A stretch of DNA of 64,000 nucleotides from a virus: positions 186,001 through 250,000 of IMG/VR virus record IMGVR_UViG_3300028422_000919; one strand, given 5' to 3'. The notes under the pieces were generated by a model, which ran no database searches, was not told the origin of the DNA, and was given only the letters and a program-made list of their open reading frames with translations. Positions 1 to 9,600 of this stretch are shown piece by piece. Each line of letters starts with the position of its first letter. Within the stretch, counting starts at the first letter, position 1. The position numbers were made by a program, and so were the translations under genes.

Positions 1-29
1 GTGTTCTTGGTTCTCCACAAAAAAAGGTA

Positions 30-60
30 ATCCCAACGCATATGTAAGTAGTGCTGGGAT
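30..60 (+). promoter_or_regulatory. Inverted repeat upstream of first gene
   Basis: ATCCCA (30-35) and TGGGAT (55-60) form a perfect 6-bp inverted repeat around a 19-nt A/T-richer loop. It ends 15 bases before the ATG at 76 and just upstream of an AAGGAG ribosome binding site. It could be a leader hairpin or an operator. A TATGTA stretch inside the loop might be a -10 box, but no -35 was convincing. The function is inferred only from position. Confidence 0.3.
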
Positions 61-75
61 GGTAAGGAGAACGCC

Positions 76-330
76 ATGAGAGAGAAAACGCAGTTAGTCG
101 CCACCATCCTGATTTTTTTGGCTCTATGTGTGGCTTGGTTCTTCTTCTACGTGAAGCCGGCTGAGGATCATCGCAATAAGGTGTGGAGCTGCATGGCCGA
201 ATTGCCGAACATGCCTCGTTTCGAGGCATACAAGGCCTGCCACAATGACAATATCGGTCAGGCCGGTCTCCTCATTGGTTTTTTCGACCCACCCATCCCC
301 GTCGGCTACCACCCGCCCCGTCGTCGTTAG
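76..330 (+). CDS. Small single-pass membrane protein, unknown function
   Basis: 84 residues. An N-terminal hydrophobic segment (about residues 8-27, ATILIFLALCVAWFFFYV) follows a short basic start, so the protein is probably anchored in the inner membrane or is a signal-anchored small protein. The soluble part contains two cysteines (C..ELPNMPRFEAYKAC) that could form a disulfide, and a Pro/Arg-rich C-terminus. AAGGAG lies 6 bases before the ATG and fixes the start. The gene converges on the minus-strand beta-helix gene and overlaps its stop by 4 bases. No family is recognised. Size and topology would fit a lysis accessory or superinfection-exclusion protein, but nothing shows that directly. 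Confidence 0.7.
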   Translation: MREKTQLVATILIFLALCVAWFFFYVKPAEDHRNKVWSCMAELPNMPRFEAYKACHNDNIGQAGLLIGFFDPPIPVGYHPPRRR

Positions 331-2597
331 ACCCCGTCGATGTACGCCAGGTAGATGGCGGAGATATCCACCACCACGGCATCCCCACCATATGTGTCCG
401 CCCCCGCCCCCGCCGCCCTTTTGACCGTGATATAGAGAATGTCCCCATGCCCACCGGCTCGGCGAGCCCTCGCCTGAGAGATCTTCAGGACGAACTCACT
501 ATCCACCTCTTGCCGGGCAACCCCCGGGGTTGCGGTCACCACGGGAAGACTCTGCTCATTCGGATGGGGGATTCCTGGGTTAGCGAAACCCAGTACCTCT
601 CCGCTTGCCACGAAAGTCCAGTATACGGTCCACTCAACGTTGCCTACAGTGGCGTCGGAAGGACACCATTTCCACGAAATTCTGATAGGGGTGGAAGTGT
701 CCGTATTCTCGGGAAGAGTGCCTGACCGAGTCACCCGGGAGTCGAACCCTGCTCGGAAGTTGTTCTCAACCGTAGGTGCGGCGATATTCATAGAGACCCA
801 GATGTTCTGGTCAGTCGGAGCGGTGCCGAACCCTACCACCTTCCCGAACTCCCCCAGTGCCCAAGGCAGCGATTCCTCCACCCGAGCCAGCCCATCCATC
901 TCTCGAAGGCCGTTCTCGTCAAACCGAGTCCTGGTGGGGACCATCTTGATGAGGTCTACGATGGGAGATGTGGCGATGGGAGCAGTGATGCGGAACCGCA
1001 CCCAGTACAGGTCTACCCCCAGAGCCATCGGGTCATTAGCCACCCAGAGAGGTGGCATGTTTCTGTCGAACCTCAGGTGTTCCCCTCCGTTGAGGTTCTG
1101 CCACAGATCCATCGCCTGGGGGATAAACGGTGACTCTTCCTCGGTCACCATGAACGTAAAGGCCGTCCAGGCTCCGCCGTCCCAATATTCTGCCTCCACC
1201 GTCCCGCCCCCCAGGGCCATCACCTGAGAGATAGGGGAGAATTCCAGGCCGTAGAAAGGAAACCCACCGTCAAGCTGCCATCCCACGTAGAGGGACGTGT
1301 CGACATTCGTGTTGGGAAACACGGTGACTGGGGAACCCTCAGTTACCGCAGCCACCGACACGTCTGCGAATGCCGTCCCATCCCAGGTGAATGCTCGAAC
1401 TCCAAGGGTTGTCACGTCCCCTTGGCCCGTGACCAGCTCTCGGCCGATGCCAGGGGTACCAACATGTAGGGCCGACCAGACGGTGAGGGACGGGTCGATT
1501 CCCGCTCCGGAGCGGTCGCCATATCCCGTAATCTTGGAGTAATCCTCGGCCCTTACCCTCTCGGCATCCAAGGTAACCCCGTGCAGAACAATATATCCGT
1601 TGATGTCCTCCTGCAGTACATCGAGGGCTGCTGAAACGGTATGTATCCGACTTACACCATTAGCTACGATAACCCCTCCTCCAACCCCCGTGTGCATCAC
1701 TGCCGTCGTTGCCCCCAACACAAATGCACCTTCCCCCCTAATCTCACCCCCGTTTTCGACATACAACGCCGAAGCACACCCTTCCATAGAAGTAGACGAA
1801 AATGCAGAGAAAGCTCCCGCCCCAATAGACTCAAGAGGGTGAATCACCGCACGGTTTACCAGGCCGTGGTTTATGACGGTAGACGCTGGTTGTGCCCGTA
1901 GGCCGTAGGAAATGCCGTCGTTAATCAACCCGTGGCGGACGTACAAGATCGAGCCGTCTTTCGCCGTAGCAGCACCAAACCCCCCCAAAAACACCACACT
2001 TTCGAGCAGCCCTGAGAGGGCTCCTTCTACAACCACCCCCCAGGCGTTGGTTGGTGAGACGATGTTGACTTTTCGGATAGACGCCCGATCCCCAAGAGTG
2101 ATGAGATCAGTGTTCGGAAAGGCCGCCTTCGCCTGAATAGTCACTACGTCGACACCCCAGCAATCCAGATGCACCTGTGCGGCGACGCTAAAAGGATCTT
2201 CCTCGTAAACCCCCGGAAGGAGGAGGATGAGTGTCCCAGCCGTTGTCTCCGCATCGCAGGCGGCCTTGATTGTGGTGTAGTCACCTTGGATGGGGTCCGG
2301 GGAGACACGAACGACCTTGTCGATCTTCGTACCCATCGCCACCTGAATGTCGTCCTCAGCCATGAGCTGAGCGGTGACGTGTCCCCTGTTGATATATCCT
2401 CGAATGACGCCGGAGGTGTAGGAAAGGGAGACCTTCGTGTCGTACACGAGGTCCACGTGCCCACGGGCTGGGACGTAAGGAGGTCCGGCGGCTCTGAACT
2501 TCCCCTCTCCGTCGTCCGTAGTGGTAATGTCGGAGAGGATCAGGCTGTCGCCGGCCAATCCGGTATGGGTCACTCGCAAAAGGATGCCGCCAGCCAT
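327..2597 (-). CDS. Beta-helix (pectin-lyase-like) phage structural protein
   Basis: 756 residues. After a beta-rich N-terminus (1-95), a region beginning around residue 98 has the usual entry of right-handed beta-helix tail proteins (IQGDYTTIKAACDAE, then TLILLLPGVYEE). It is followed by short repeated beta-strand turns up to about residue 360. The rest is beta-rich and resembles phage fibre or appendage proteins. The likely role is a virion appendage or receptor-binding/decorating protein. GGAGG precedes the ATG by 5 bases. It is the last gene of the minus-strand replication operon, separated from the main structural cluster, which is odd for a tail gene. No catalytic residues of a depolymerase are evident. 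The structural role is inferred from fold features only. Confidence 0.75.
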   Translation of the reverse strand: MAGGILLRVTHTGLAGDSLILSDITTTDDGEGKFRAAGPPYVPARGHVDLVYDTKVSLSYTSGVIRGYINRGHVTAQLMAEDDIQVAMGTKIDKVVRVSPDPIQGDYTTIKAACDAETTAGTLILLLPGVYEEDPFSVAAQVHLDCWGVDVVTIQAKAAFPNTDLITLGDRASIRKVNIVSPTNAWGVVVEGALSGLLESVVFLGGFGAATAKDGSILYVRHGLINDGISYGLRAQPASTVINHGLVNRAVIHPLESIGAGAFSAFSSTSMEGCASALYVENGGEIRGEGAFVLGATTAVMHTGVGGGVIVANGVSRIHTVSAALDVLQEDINGYIVLHGVTLDAERVRAEDYSKITGYGDRSGAGIDPSLTVWSALHVGTPGIGRELVTGQGDVTTLGVRAFTWDGTAFADVSVAAVTEGSPVTVFPNTNVDTSLYVGWQLDGGFPFYGLEFSPISQVMALGGGTVEAEYWDGGAWTAFTFMVTEEESPFIPQAMDLWQNLNGGEHLRFDRNMPPLWVANDPMALGVDLYWVRFRITAPIATSPIVDLIKMVPTRTRFDENGLREMDGLARVEESLPWALGEFGKVVGFGTAPTDQNIWVSMNIAAPTVENNFRAGFDSRVTRSGTLPENTDTSTPIRISWKWCPSDATVGNVEWTVYWTFVASGEVLGFANPGIPHPNEQSLPVVTATPGVARQEVDSEFVLKISQARARRAGGHGDILYITVKRAAGAGADTYGGDAVVVDISAIYLAYIDGV

Positions 2598-2660
2598 GAG
2601 TCCTCCGTGGGAGGTCCTAGACCCCCTAACGGTTCCGTCTCATAGGGCAACTATCACCTC

Positions 2661-3089
2661 TCAGGAGTAGCCATCCTTATACCAGCCCCCGCCCTTCAAC
2701 TGGAAGCTCCCCCGGGACATGAGCTTGAAGGTAGGACTCCCACATCTCCGCTCTACGTACCCCACCAGAGAGGTCAGCGCTTCCCCTGTCTCGGTATCAG
2801 AAAACCCCTGGCTCTCGTGGAAACCCCCCGCACTCAAAGGCTCCCCAGCATCGTTGAAAAAGTGGCTCACGTCATAGAGGGGCACGGTACAGCAGCCAGC
2901 AGGAACATGGGTCGGAAGCACCCGGGATGCTCCGGCAGAGAACCCGGGCTTGAGTTGAAAACCGTCGTACTGGAACGGCCGAAGCACTCGGATTCCCACT
3001 GCGGGGCACGACGGGTTGGGATCTGACATCTTCTGGAGGATGTCGAACTTGTGACCGCACTCTTCACACTGGAACTCGTAGATGGGCAT
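2661..3089 (-). CDS. FmdB-like zinc ribbon protein
   Basis: 142 residues. The N-terminus MPIYEFQCEECGHKFDILQ matches the FmdB/CxxC_CxxC_SSSS putative regulatory protein family, which normally continues to a second CxxC about 20 residues on. Here the second pair reads CPAV, so one zinc-ligand cysteine is missing and the knuckle may be incomplete. Two further cysteines (GCC near residue 66) may compensate. Residues 45-142 do not resemble the usual short FmdB tail. It lies 2 bases downstream of the preceding gene's stop, in the same operon. FmdB-like proteins are common small phage and bacterial proteins of poorly known function; a role in nucleic acid or protein binding is inferred. Confidence 0.75.
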   Translation of the reverse strand: MPIYEFQCEECGHKFDILQKMSDPNPSCPAVGIRVLRPFQYDGFQLKPGFSAGASRVLPTHVPAGCCTVPLYDVSHFFNDAGEPLSAGGFHESQGFSDTETGEALTSLVGYVERRCGSPTFKLMSRGSFQLKGGGWYKDGYS

Positions 3090-3091
3090 CT

Positions 3092-3637
3092 CTACTCCGG
3101 GATGGTGACGTCGTATAGGCTAATGAGGGCCAGGCCGTCACAAGGGTCATAGGTGGCCTGAATAGCGCCATGCGGAACTTCGGCCCCCTCTTCCTCCAAA
3201 ACCTCCCTCAGCCGTAGGGCCTCCGGGATGATGTCGCCAGGTGGGGACACCATCATGTGGACGTTGGGGATGTCCAGAGCACACCCCAACGTGTTCGCCT
3301 TGGTCCCGTCCCCGCTATCGCATGTGTCAAAACCGTTTCGGCGAAGCACCCGGACCGTGTGGCGGATGCCGTCATCGAGCTGGTCGTAGTCGAGGTCATC
3401 CACAAGGAGACCGACCCGGGCCGCCCGGAGGGCCTTCTGCTCGGGAGTTTCTTCCTCCGTGTACACCTCGACCGTACAGCCCTGCTGGGCGATCAGGTTC
3501 TCTGCGGCTTCCCGGAGGTTCCTGGTGCCACAGAGCTTCCAGACCGTCATCTCGCCATTATGCTCCAGCTTGGGGTTCCCCGGGAGAGACATCTCCAGGG
3601 GACTTCCGCCCCGAAGGATAAACGTCCAGACCTTCAC
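3092..3637 (-). CDS. Conserved phage-type hypothetical protein
   Basis: 181 residues from a GTG start at 3637. GAGGTGG lies just upstream, and GTGA overlaps the stop of the preceding gene, indicating translational coupling. A longer frame reaches 3694 but would run into that gene. The central stretch LRRNGFDTCDSGDG, followed by a conserved hydrophobic PNVHMMV, resembles a phage hypothetical family with a GF-T-SC-GG pattern. Residues 55-75 are acidic and probably helical. No catalytic function can be assigned. Confidence 0.75.
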   Translation of the reverse strand: MKVWTFILRGGSPLEMSLPGNPKLEHNGEMTVWKLCGTRNLREAAENLIAQQGCTVEVYTEEETPEQKALRAARVGLLVDDLDYDQLDDGIRHTVRVLRRNGFDTCDSGDGTKANTLGCALDIPNVHMMVSPPGDIIPEALRLREVLEEEGAEVPHGAIQATYDPCDGLALISLYDVTIPE

Positions 3638-3951
3638 AGCACCACCTCTTGATGACTTCCCCGCCACAAGGTTGCTCGGGGATCTTTGGAGCACCCCAAG
3701 AAAACGACCTGGTAGGGTTTCTCCGTGTTGAATGTCTCGTCATCTAGGCTGACGACAGAGACATGGCCGCCATCTGGAAGGACCGCAGTTCTTCCCGAAA
3801 ACGTGGCCTGGTAGGGGATTGCTGACGCCATAACTTTCCTCAACAACTGGGCCGAAGCGTCATCCCGACAAACTGCCACCAGCCAGGACCTTCTTGATGC
3901 CGCCTGGCCTAGCAACTCCAACACCTGGTTCATGTGGGGGTCTCCGATCAT
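3634..3951 (-). CDS. Hypothetical protein
   Basis: 105 residues if it starts at the ATG at 3951, whose ATGA overlaps the stop of the upstream gene. A longer frame extends to 4143 but lies wholly inside the upstream gene and is Pro/Gly/Arg-rich, like a shadow reading. The protein is compact alpha/beta (RSWLVAVCRDDASAQLLRKVM, then VVFLGC). It may be a small Rossmann-like or nucleotide-binding fold, but no motif is diagnostic. It sits in a chain of six coupled genes downstream of the DNA polymerase. Confidence 0.65.
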   Translation of the reverse strand: MIGDPHMNQVLELLGQAASRRSWLVAVCRDDASAQLLRKVMASAIPYQATFSGRTAVLPDGGHVSVVSLDDETFNTEKPYQVVFLGCSKDPRATLWRGSHQEVVL

Positions 3952-4982
3952 GCCGTCAACCGAGCGGCCCACCCCACCGACCGCACATCCACGGTGTTTT
4001 TGGGGGTCACCTCCAGATAGAAAGTCCCCTCCATGTCCCCGGGGAGGGTCCGCAGGATACCGCTGGCAAGGGCAGCCGAAGCCGTTTCGATTAGGCTGAA
4101 TGTCTCCTTGACGGAGCCCTTCCCGTGGATGTTCACCGCCCATTCGTGAACAGCCTTGACTTCGACCTCCCGAGTGGGGTCGAACTCCCTCTCCACCACC
4201 CCGAACGTACCCCCTCGGAGTTTGACGGCCACCAGTTCTCGGATGGTGTCCACGGCGCTCCTACGGCCCTGGGTAGTGCTCAGAAACTTGTAGGCGGCCT
4301 CCCGTCTCTGCTCGGGTGTGAGGGCCGCCAGGGCGCTCCCAGAGGGCTTAGCAACCTCCACTGGGGCAGGTACCTCTCCCCTGCGATACAGGGCTAGGTC
4401 GGTCTCGGGGGACCCTTGTACAAGGTCCCCGAAGTCGGGGTCATCCCCCACACGGGCGAGCCAGGTTTCCCCCTTGGCGATGAGAGCTGTGGTGTCTACT
4501 CTCCCAGCAGCCAGGTCCTCGACAAGAGCTGCCCGAGCCTTCTGGTGTTGGCGGACTTCGTTGTCCACGGCGTTACTGGCTCGTTCAAGCATGAGGCCCA
4601 GGGCAACCGGGCTTCTGGCGTTCGTCCGCACCGAGACCGCCGGCTTGACCCCCTCAGGGAGATCACCCGTCCGCATCTCCGGCACATCCTCATCGAACTG
4701 GAGGCGTTCCGCCAGGGCAGCCTGAACCAGAGGGTTCATTTGGGGGCGGCCCACCTCATTGAGGAACAGATCCCCAGGGAGATCACATTTAGTCGCCACG
4801 GAGGGTGAGGCTAGAGCCGTCCTACGAGCCATCTCCATCAAAGCATCGTCGAAGGTTAGGGTGCCCTCTTTGGCGGCATCTAGGATTTCAACCAGTTCGG
4901 GAGCTTCTTCCCGGAGACGGGCAATAACCTTTTCCGGGTCTCCCCCGCACTCATCGAACAGTGTTGCCAGATCAACCCTCAT
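3948..4982 (-). CDS. Hypothetical protein, alpha-helical N-terminus
   Basis: 344 residues. The first 60 residues are acidic and helical. A longer helical/coiled segment spans about residues 125-180, and the last 100 residues are alpha/beta. No recognised domain or catalytic motif. The ATG start overlaps the stop of the previous gene by 11 bases, and its own stop overlaps the next ATG, so it is expressed as part of a coupled operon behind PolA. The position might suggest a replication or nucleotide-metabolism accessory protein, but that is context only. Confidence 0.75.
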   Translation of the reverse strand: MRVDLATLFDECGGDPEKVIARLREEAPELVEILDAAKEGTLTFDDALMEMARRTALASPSVATKCDLPGDLFLNEVGRPQMNPLVQAALAERLQFDEDVPEMRTGDLPEGVKPAVSVRTNARSPVALGLMLERASNAVDNEVRQHQKARAALVEDLAAGRVDTTALIAKGETWLARVGDDPDFGDLVQGSPETDLALYRRGEVPAPVEVAKPSGSALAALTPEQRREAAYKFLSTTQGRRSAVDTIRELVAVKLRGGTFGVVEREFDPTREVEVKAVHEWAVNIHGKGSVKETFSLIETASAALASGILRTLPGDMEGTFYLEVTPKNTVDVRSVGWAARLTA

Positions 4983-5832
4983 CGATCTCCCCCGTAGCCG
5001 TCAGCTTGATCCGGGCTCCAGCCGGAACCTTCTTGCTTGTACCCCCTGCCTGCCTTGGGTCCACCGGGACAGCCCACGGATCTACGGGTTCCGGCAGCGG
5101 GCCACCCCCCACCATGCCCCCCTGAGCGGGGGCATTCCCTTTCCCTGGGACTCGCCCCACGGATTTCTTGGGATGCTGGGGTGCCGGTGCAGCCGGAGGA
5201 GTTTCGGGCTCTGGGTTGAGGTGTTCTTCAGGGGGCTCGGTGCCTTGCGCCAGCCGATTGTAGATAGCCTGGGCATATTCCTCGATGTGGCCTTTCCCCT
5301 GCTTGGTCGCCAGGTCTTTGGCTCTTTGCCAGAGGGTTTCATCCCGTTCCGGCATTTTTGGGGGTTCTACTCCCTTGGCCTGGGCAAGTCGGCGAACAGC
5401 CTCATCCACTCCATCGGGTTGGTTGGTCCTGGGTACCCCGTCGGTGATTTCAAACGAGGGGGCATCCACAGGGTTCCAGTCTCCTCTTCGGGAGCTAACC
5501 TCCAGTCGCATGGCTTCCTGAAGCAAATTGGCGAAGTCCTTGCGGGCAATGTCGGCGTACTTCGGGAGGTTAGGGTCCGCCTGGATGGGCCGAGTCAGCC
5601 GCTCATGCTGACTCTGCACTCGGGTCTTGAACGGGTCCCCCGCCTGGTGGTGGACACATGTGGGGTTCCGGCAGGCGTGGCAGAACAACCCCTGAAACTC
5701 CACCACCGAGGACTGCCCCGAAGTCCCAATCTGCTGAGCCTTCTGTCGCCAGTCGGCCATGCAGTCCTCCAGCAGATCCCGAGTCCTCTGGTCAACCGGG
5801 GCGGCCATGCTCTTGAATGTAGGGTATCTCAT
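4972..5832 (-). CDS. Hypothetical protein with Cys/His cluster and Pro-rich linker
   Basis: 286 residues. A candidate metal-binding cluster FCHACRNPTCVHH lies at about residues 50-62. It is followed by helical sequence and a proline-rich, probably disordered linker (about 195-270). The ATG overlaps the stop of the preceding gene as ATGA, so translation is coupled. No family is recognised. The neighbouring upstream gene also has Cys/His pairs, so the two may form metal-binding partners; this is a guess. Confidence 0.7.
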   Translation of the reverse strand: MRYPTFKSMAAPVDQRTRDLLEDCMADWRQKAQQIGTSGQSSVVEFQGLFCHACRNPTCVHHQAGDPFKTRVQSQHERLTRPIQADPNLPKYADIARKDFANLLQEAMRLEVSSRRGDWNPVDAPSFEITDGVPRTNQPDGVDEAVRRLAQAKGVEPPKMPERDETLWQRAKDLATKQGKGHIEEYAQAIYNRLAQGTEPPEEHLNPEPETPPAAPAPQHPKKSVGRVPGKGNAPAQGGMVGGGPLPEPVDPWAVPVDPRQAGGTSKKVPAGARIKLTATGEIDEG

Positions 5833-6266
5833 CCGTCGCTCTTCGTCCTGGGTCGGGAATGCTCATCCCGCCGCTGACCCGCCAACTTGGCGGACCGACT
5901 TCCTTGGGTGGCTGCGATCAGGTTCGCCCTGCTATGGCCACGGGTAGCGATGTCCACCGAGTCCACAACGGGGTAGCTGTGCTCCCCGTCCAGGCTCTCC
6001 AGGAGGGGAGGCTTGTTGGGACGGCTCACCAATTTGCGGACATGTGGGCACTTGAGACACACCTCGGGATCCATCCCCGAGGCAAGGCCACAAGCTCTCT
6101 CCCACACCTTGTGCCGCTCGTAGTCGGCCGTGTTGATGAGTTTCAAGGTCCGCTGCTCTTCTACACCGATGTCCATCAACGCCGTAACCGGCGGAAACTG
6201 CCGCCAGTGGTGGCAGTAGAAGGTCTCAATTTTCCCCTGGTACGGGGTCTGCATCGGTCTGAGCAC
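5829..6266 (-). CDS. Hypothetical Cys/His-containing protein
   Basis: 145 residues from a GTG at 6266, preceded by AAGGAG at 6 bases, which favours GTG over the internal ATG five codons in. Candidate metal ligands are CHH at residues 18-20, a Cys in WERACGLASG, and CLKCPH around residues 70-75. The C-terminal third is basic and probably flexible. The start overlaps the upstream gene by about 41 bases. Function unknown; the CxxC pair and basic tail would suit a nucleic-acid-binding accessory factor. Confidence 0.65.
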   Translation of the reverse strand: MLRPMQTPYQGKIETFYCHHWRQFPPVTALMDIGVEEQRTLKLINTADYERHKVWERACGLASGMDPEVCLKCPHVRKLVSRPNKPPLLESLDGEHSYPVVDSVDIATRGHSRANLIAATQGSRSAKLAGQRRDEHSRPRTKSDG

Positions 6267-6675
6267 GGGACTCTCCTTGGGCCAACTGGGCTCGGACCTG
6301 AGCCAGCCGATTCTGTCGGGCAGCGTTCAGGTCCGAGCCTATCTTACCGACCGCCCTCTCCAATTCTCGGCTACGGCGGAGCTGCTGCTCCAGCTTCTCC
6401 GCTTCTGCCCGAAGGCGGGCGATCTGTACCAAGTCTTCGTTGACCACCCCCCTTTCAAACAGGATGTTCAGGAGGTGGTGGAGCACGCTCATCTGCTCTT
6501 GGATCCGGTCACTTCCGTCGAGAGCTTGGGATAGGCGGTTATTGACGGTGGGGCAGGTTTCGATGCTGCACCGGGAGTCCGAACAGGTGTCAGGCATCCC
6601 GGTGCAGCCACACTCGTCCAGGTCAATCCCTAGGGCCGATTCGATGACCCTCAGACGACGCAGAACGTCTGTCAT
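6226..6675 (-). CDS. Hypothetical coiled-coil protein with Cys-rich N-terminus
   Basis: 149 residues starting at the ATG at 6675, one base after the polymerase stop. The open frame extends to 6858, but only as an antiparallel-looking Ser/Arg-rich reading inside polA. An N-terminal cluster of cysteines (CGCTG, CSDSRCSIETC; about residues 25-45) is followed by a long heptad-like helix (about 55-135, rich in Leu, Arg, Glu). It could be a zinc-stabilised oligomer. No homology is recognised; location suggests co-expression with polymerase. Confidence 0.6.
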   Translation of the reverse strand: MTDVLRRLRVIESALGIDLDECGCTGMPDTCSDSRCSIETCPTVNNRLSQALDGSDRIQEQMSVLHHLLNILFERGVVNEDLVQIARLRAEAEKLEQQLRRSRELERAVGKIGSDLNAARQNRLAQVRAQLAQGESRAQTDADPVPGEN

Positions 6676-6676
6676 C

Positions 6677-9600
6677 TCAGCAGAGCCGGCGGGCTCGGGC
6701 TGTCCAGAAGAATTCGCTCTCATTGACGAGGACCGCCTCATCCCCGAACAGCTCCTTCCAGGGTTCGAGTTCCTCCAGCATCGTACCGTCAGGCAGCTTG
6801 ATGCGGAGCAGACGGGTGCCCTTCCCTCGACACTGGATGATGACCCGAGCCAGCTCATCCACGGTCTCGTACCGTAGAGGTCCCCTCAGCTCGAAGATGT
6901 ATTCGTCCCCCTTCTTGAGACCCATAGGAGGGCCGGCAGGCTCCTGGGATTCGACGGCGGCGACCGCCAGGGCAGCCACAGCCTCATCCTGGACAGCATG
7001 CAACGCCGACTGGCCATCGGGGTCCCCATCGGCTCCCGTGTAGGCCAGCGGGACATCCTCAGGGGGACTTAGCTCGGGGTCTTCACGAGGGTCTACCACT
7101 GGGGCAGACAGCGGAGCACTGGGCACAGGCTTGGCGGGCACCAGCGGCTTGGCCTCGGGCCTCTGGCTCGGGTCCTTGGACCAGGCAACCACCTCATCGA
7201 AGTTGTGCATCCTGAAGTACGGGGCCAGCTCAGCCGGGAACTTGGACATCTCGCCCCAGACCAGCCCGTCGGCCACTGCCTTGTCCGGCTTTTTGTACTT
7301 CTTGTTGCCGTTGAACCGTACCTCCCCCGCCCGCATGGCATTCAGGTCCCACTCCACGTCCCAGGCGTGACCGATCTCCACGTCCGATGTTAGAGGGATC
7401 GGCCACTTCTTAGCCAGGATGAAGGCGTTTCGACTCATGAGCGGCTTGATGATCTCAATGGCCTCTTCCAGCACGTCCCCGCTAATGTCAAACACCAGCT
7501 CGTCGTGCATGGTGATAATCATGAGGACCTTGTCCTTGTCCCATCCCCGCTGCTTCATCTCCTTGTACACGAGGGCCATTGCGATCTTCGTGATGTCGGC
7601 GCTGGAGTTATGGACGACCACACCGTCGCAGACGAAGGCGTGTACGCAATCCTTCACCTCCACATCGAACATTTCTACCGGCTCACCCGTGTCCTCTACC
7701 TCTACTACCTGCTCGTAGTTATACTCCAGAAGGGCCGTGATGGTTGAAGGTACCTCTTTCGGAGGGAGCTTTGCCAGATACCGCTGGCACTGTGACTTGC
7801 TACCCGATCCCGCTCTGAGACGAAGCACAGCGGATTTCTCACTACGCTGCAAATCAGCATAGATGCTACTGCCATACACCGTCTCCCCAATGCGCCGGAT
7901 CAAATCCTGTGGAAGTGTGTGCCACTGCCCCGTCCGGGGATTCGACTCGATGGCCCACAATCGGGCGGATTCCTCTGGGATCAAGAATCCTACCTGATTC
8001 CGAAACGCCACCCGGTCCTTGACGAATACACGTTTGCTGTCCAACCGGACAGTAGACCGGATGCCCAGGGTGCGCAGGAGTTTATGGGTGTCCATCAACA
8101 GGTCGGGATTCGTACTACGCACGTCTACTGCCTGTGCCACGTTCACGCAGCCCTCGGCACTGAAATAGCCTCGAAGGAAAGCTGCCCGGTGTCTTGCTGA
8201 CTGGGCCCACACGGCTTCCGGCACCCGCTTGGTCCAGGTATTCCAATCACCCAAACCCAACATACGGCAGAACTCCCGGAAAGCTGTGTTCCAGAAACAC
8301 ACCTGCCACGTCGGGAGGCGGCCATCCCCGTCCACACGGGGCTTCTCCTTCACCGTGGCGGCCAACCCCAGAGGGGGCGCCAGACGGTCAGCATAGTAGC
8401 GGGCCTGCTGTGCCGCATCCGGGCCTCCAACGTGGATGATGAGGCCATCTTCCTGAATAGACCCATCTCCGATGACGAGCCCCAGCAGTTCCCACAGTGC
8501 ATCGTGGTTGCCCTCGAACCTGTAACCTTTCTTGTCCTCGAAGGACAGAACTTGATCTGGCAGTTCCACTCCCACGGCATCTGTGACAACCCACATATCC
8601 GGGGTCAAGTCCTCCTGTCGCACCCAGGTGAGAAGCCCTTCCTCATACACACGGAATCTATGGTCGGGACTGGTTCGCATCACCAACCCCGACATGAGGG
8701 TGGTGTGCATCAACTTCTTGAGCCCCGATGGGAAGGCCCTGCCTTTCGCCCAACAAGTGCCAGTCCACACGTCGAATGTTTTTCCCGACAGATCTTCGAT
8801 CCGTCGGATACCCAAGCTGGTGGGCACTCGACTACCACCGTGCAGACAGCCCTGGATGGGCCCATTCACACTGTTTCGCTCCGCCTTGGAGCGAAACCCG
8901 CCGTCCTCGCTGTTGATGTCGGGCACAGGGTACTTGCGGCCGAAGGCCGTAAGCACATACTCGTGCTTGCGAGCGAAATCCCACTGAGCACGCCACCAGG
9001 AAGCCAGCGTCTTGTACGTCTCGTCGAACTGCCTCTTGACCCTCCAGCCTTCGTTCTTCGAGCATCCCGTGGCTCGGATGACAGCGTTGCCGCCGCCGCC
9101 GTAGCACAGGGCGAAGTTGGTGGCCTTGGCATCCTGACGGAGCTGCTTCCAGTTGGGGCGATCGAGGGCGTCCTCCCCAAAGATGTTCAGGGCGGTCAGC
9201 GTGTGCAGGTCCCCGATCTTGTCGGACCCGCAGTTGGGGCACCGGGGAGGCGGAGCCTCGGGTGTGCAGGTACCATCCCCCTTGTCGAAGGTTCGAGAGC
9301 ATGAGCTACACCGGAAGAACTCGGCCATCCATTTCGGCTCTCGGCTGAGGTTCGTGACCAGCCGCAGCTCCACGCCGCTGAAGTCGATGGCGACGATGTA
9401 CCGCCGGGGGGCTTCCGGGGACTTGGGGGGTCGGGCGGCGATGCACTCTCGTAGCCGCCTCATGCACTCAGGTCTCTCGGGATCGTAGGTTGCCGGAACC
9501 GACTGCAGGTTCATCTGGGGCCAGCCAACAAGCTGGACCTTCGCCTTAGCAGGAGTAGCAAAACGCCCCGTGTCCACCTTGTGGGCACGGAAGTTGATTC

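Noticed and set aside
4759-5877. Plus-strand open frame of 372 codons
   Set aside because: It lies opposite two coupled minus-strand genes with proper overlaps and has no start signal.
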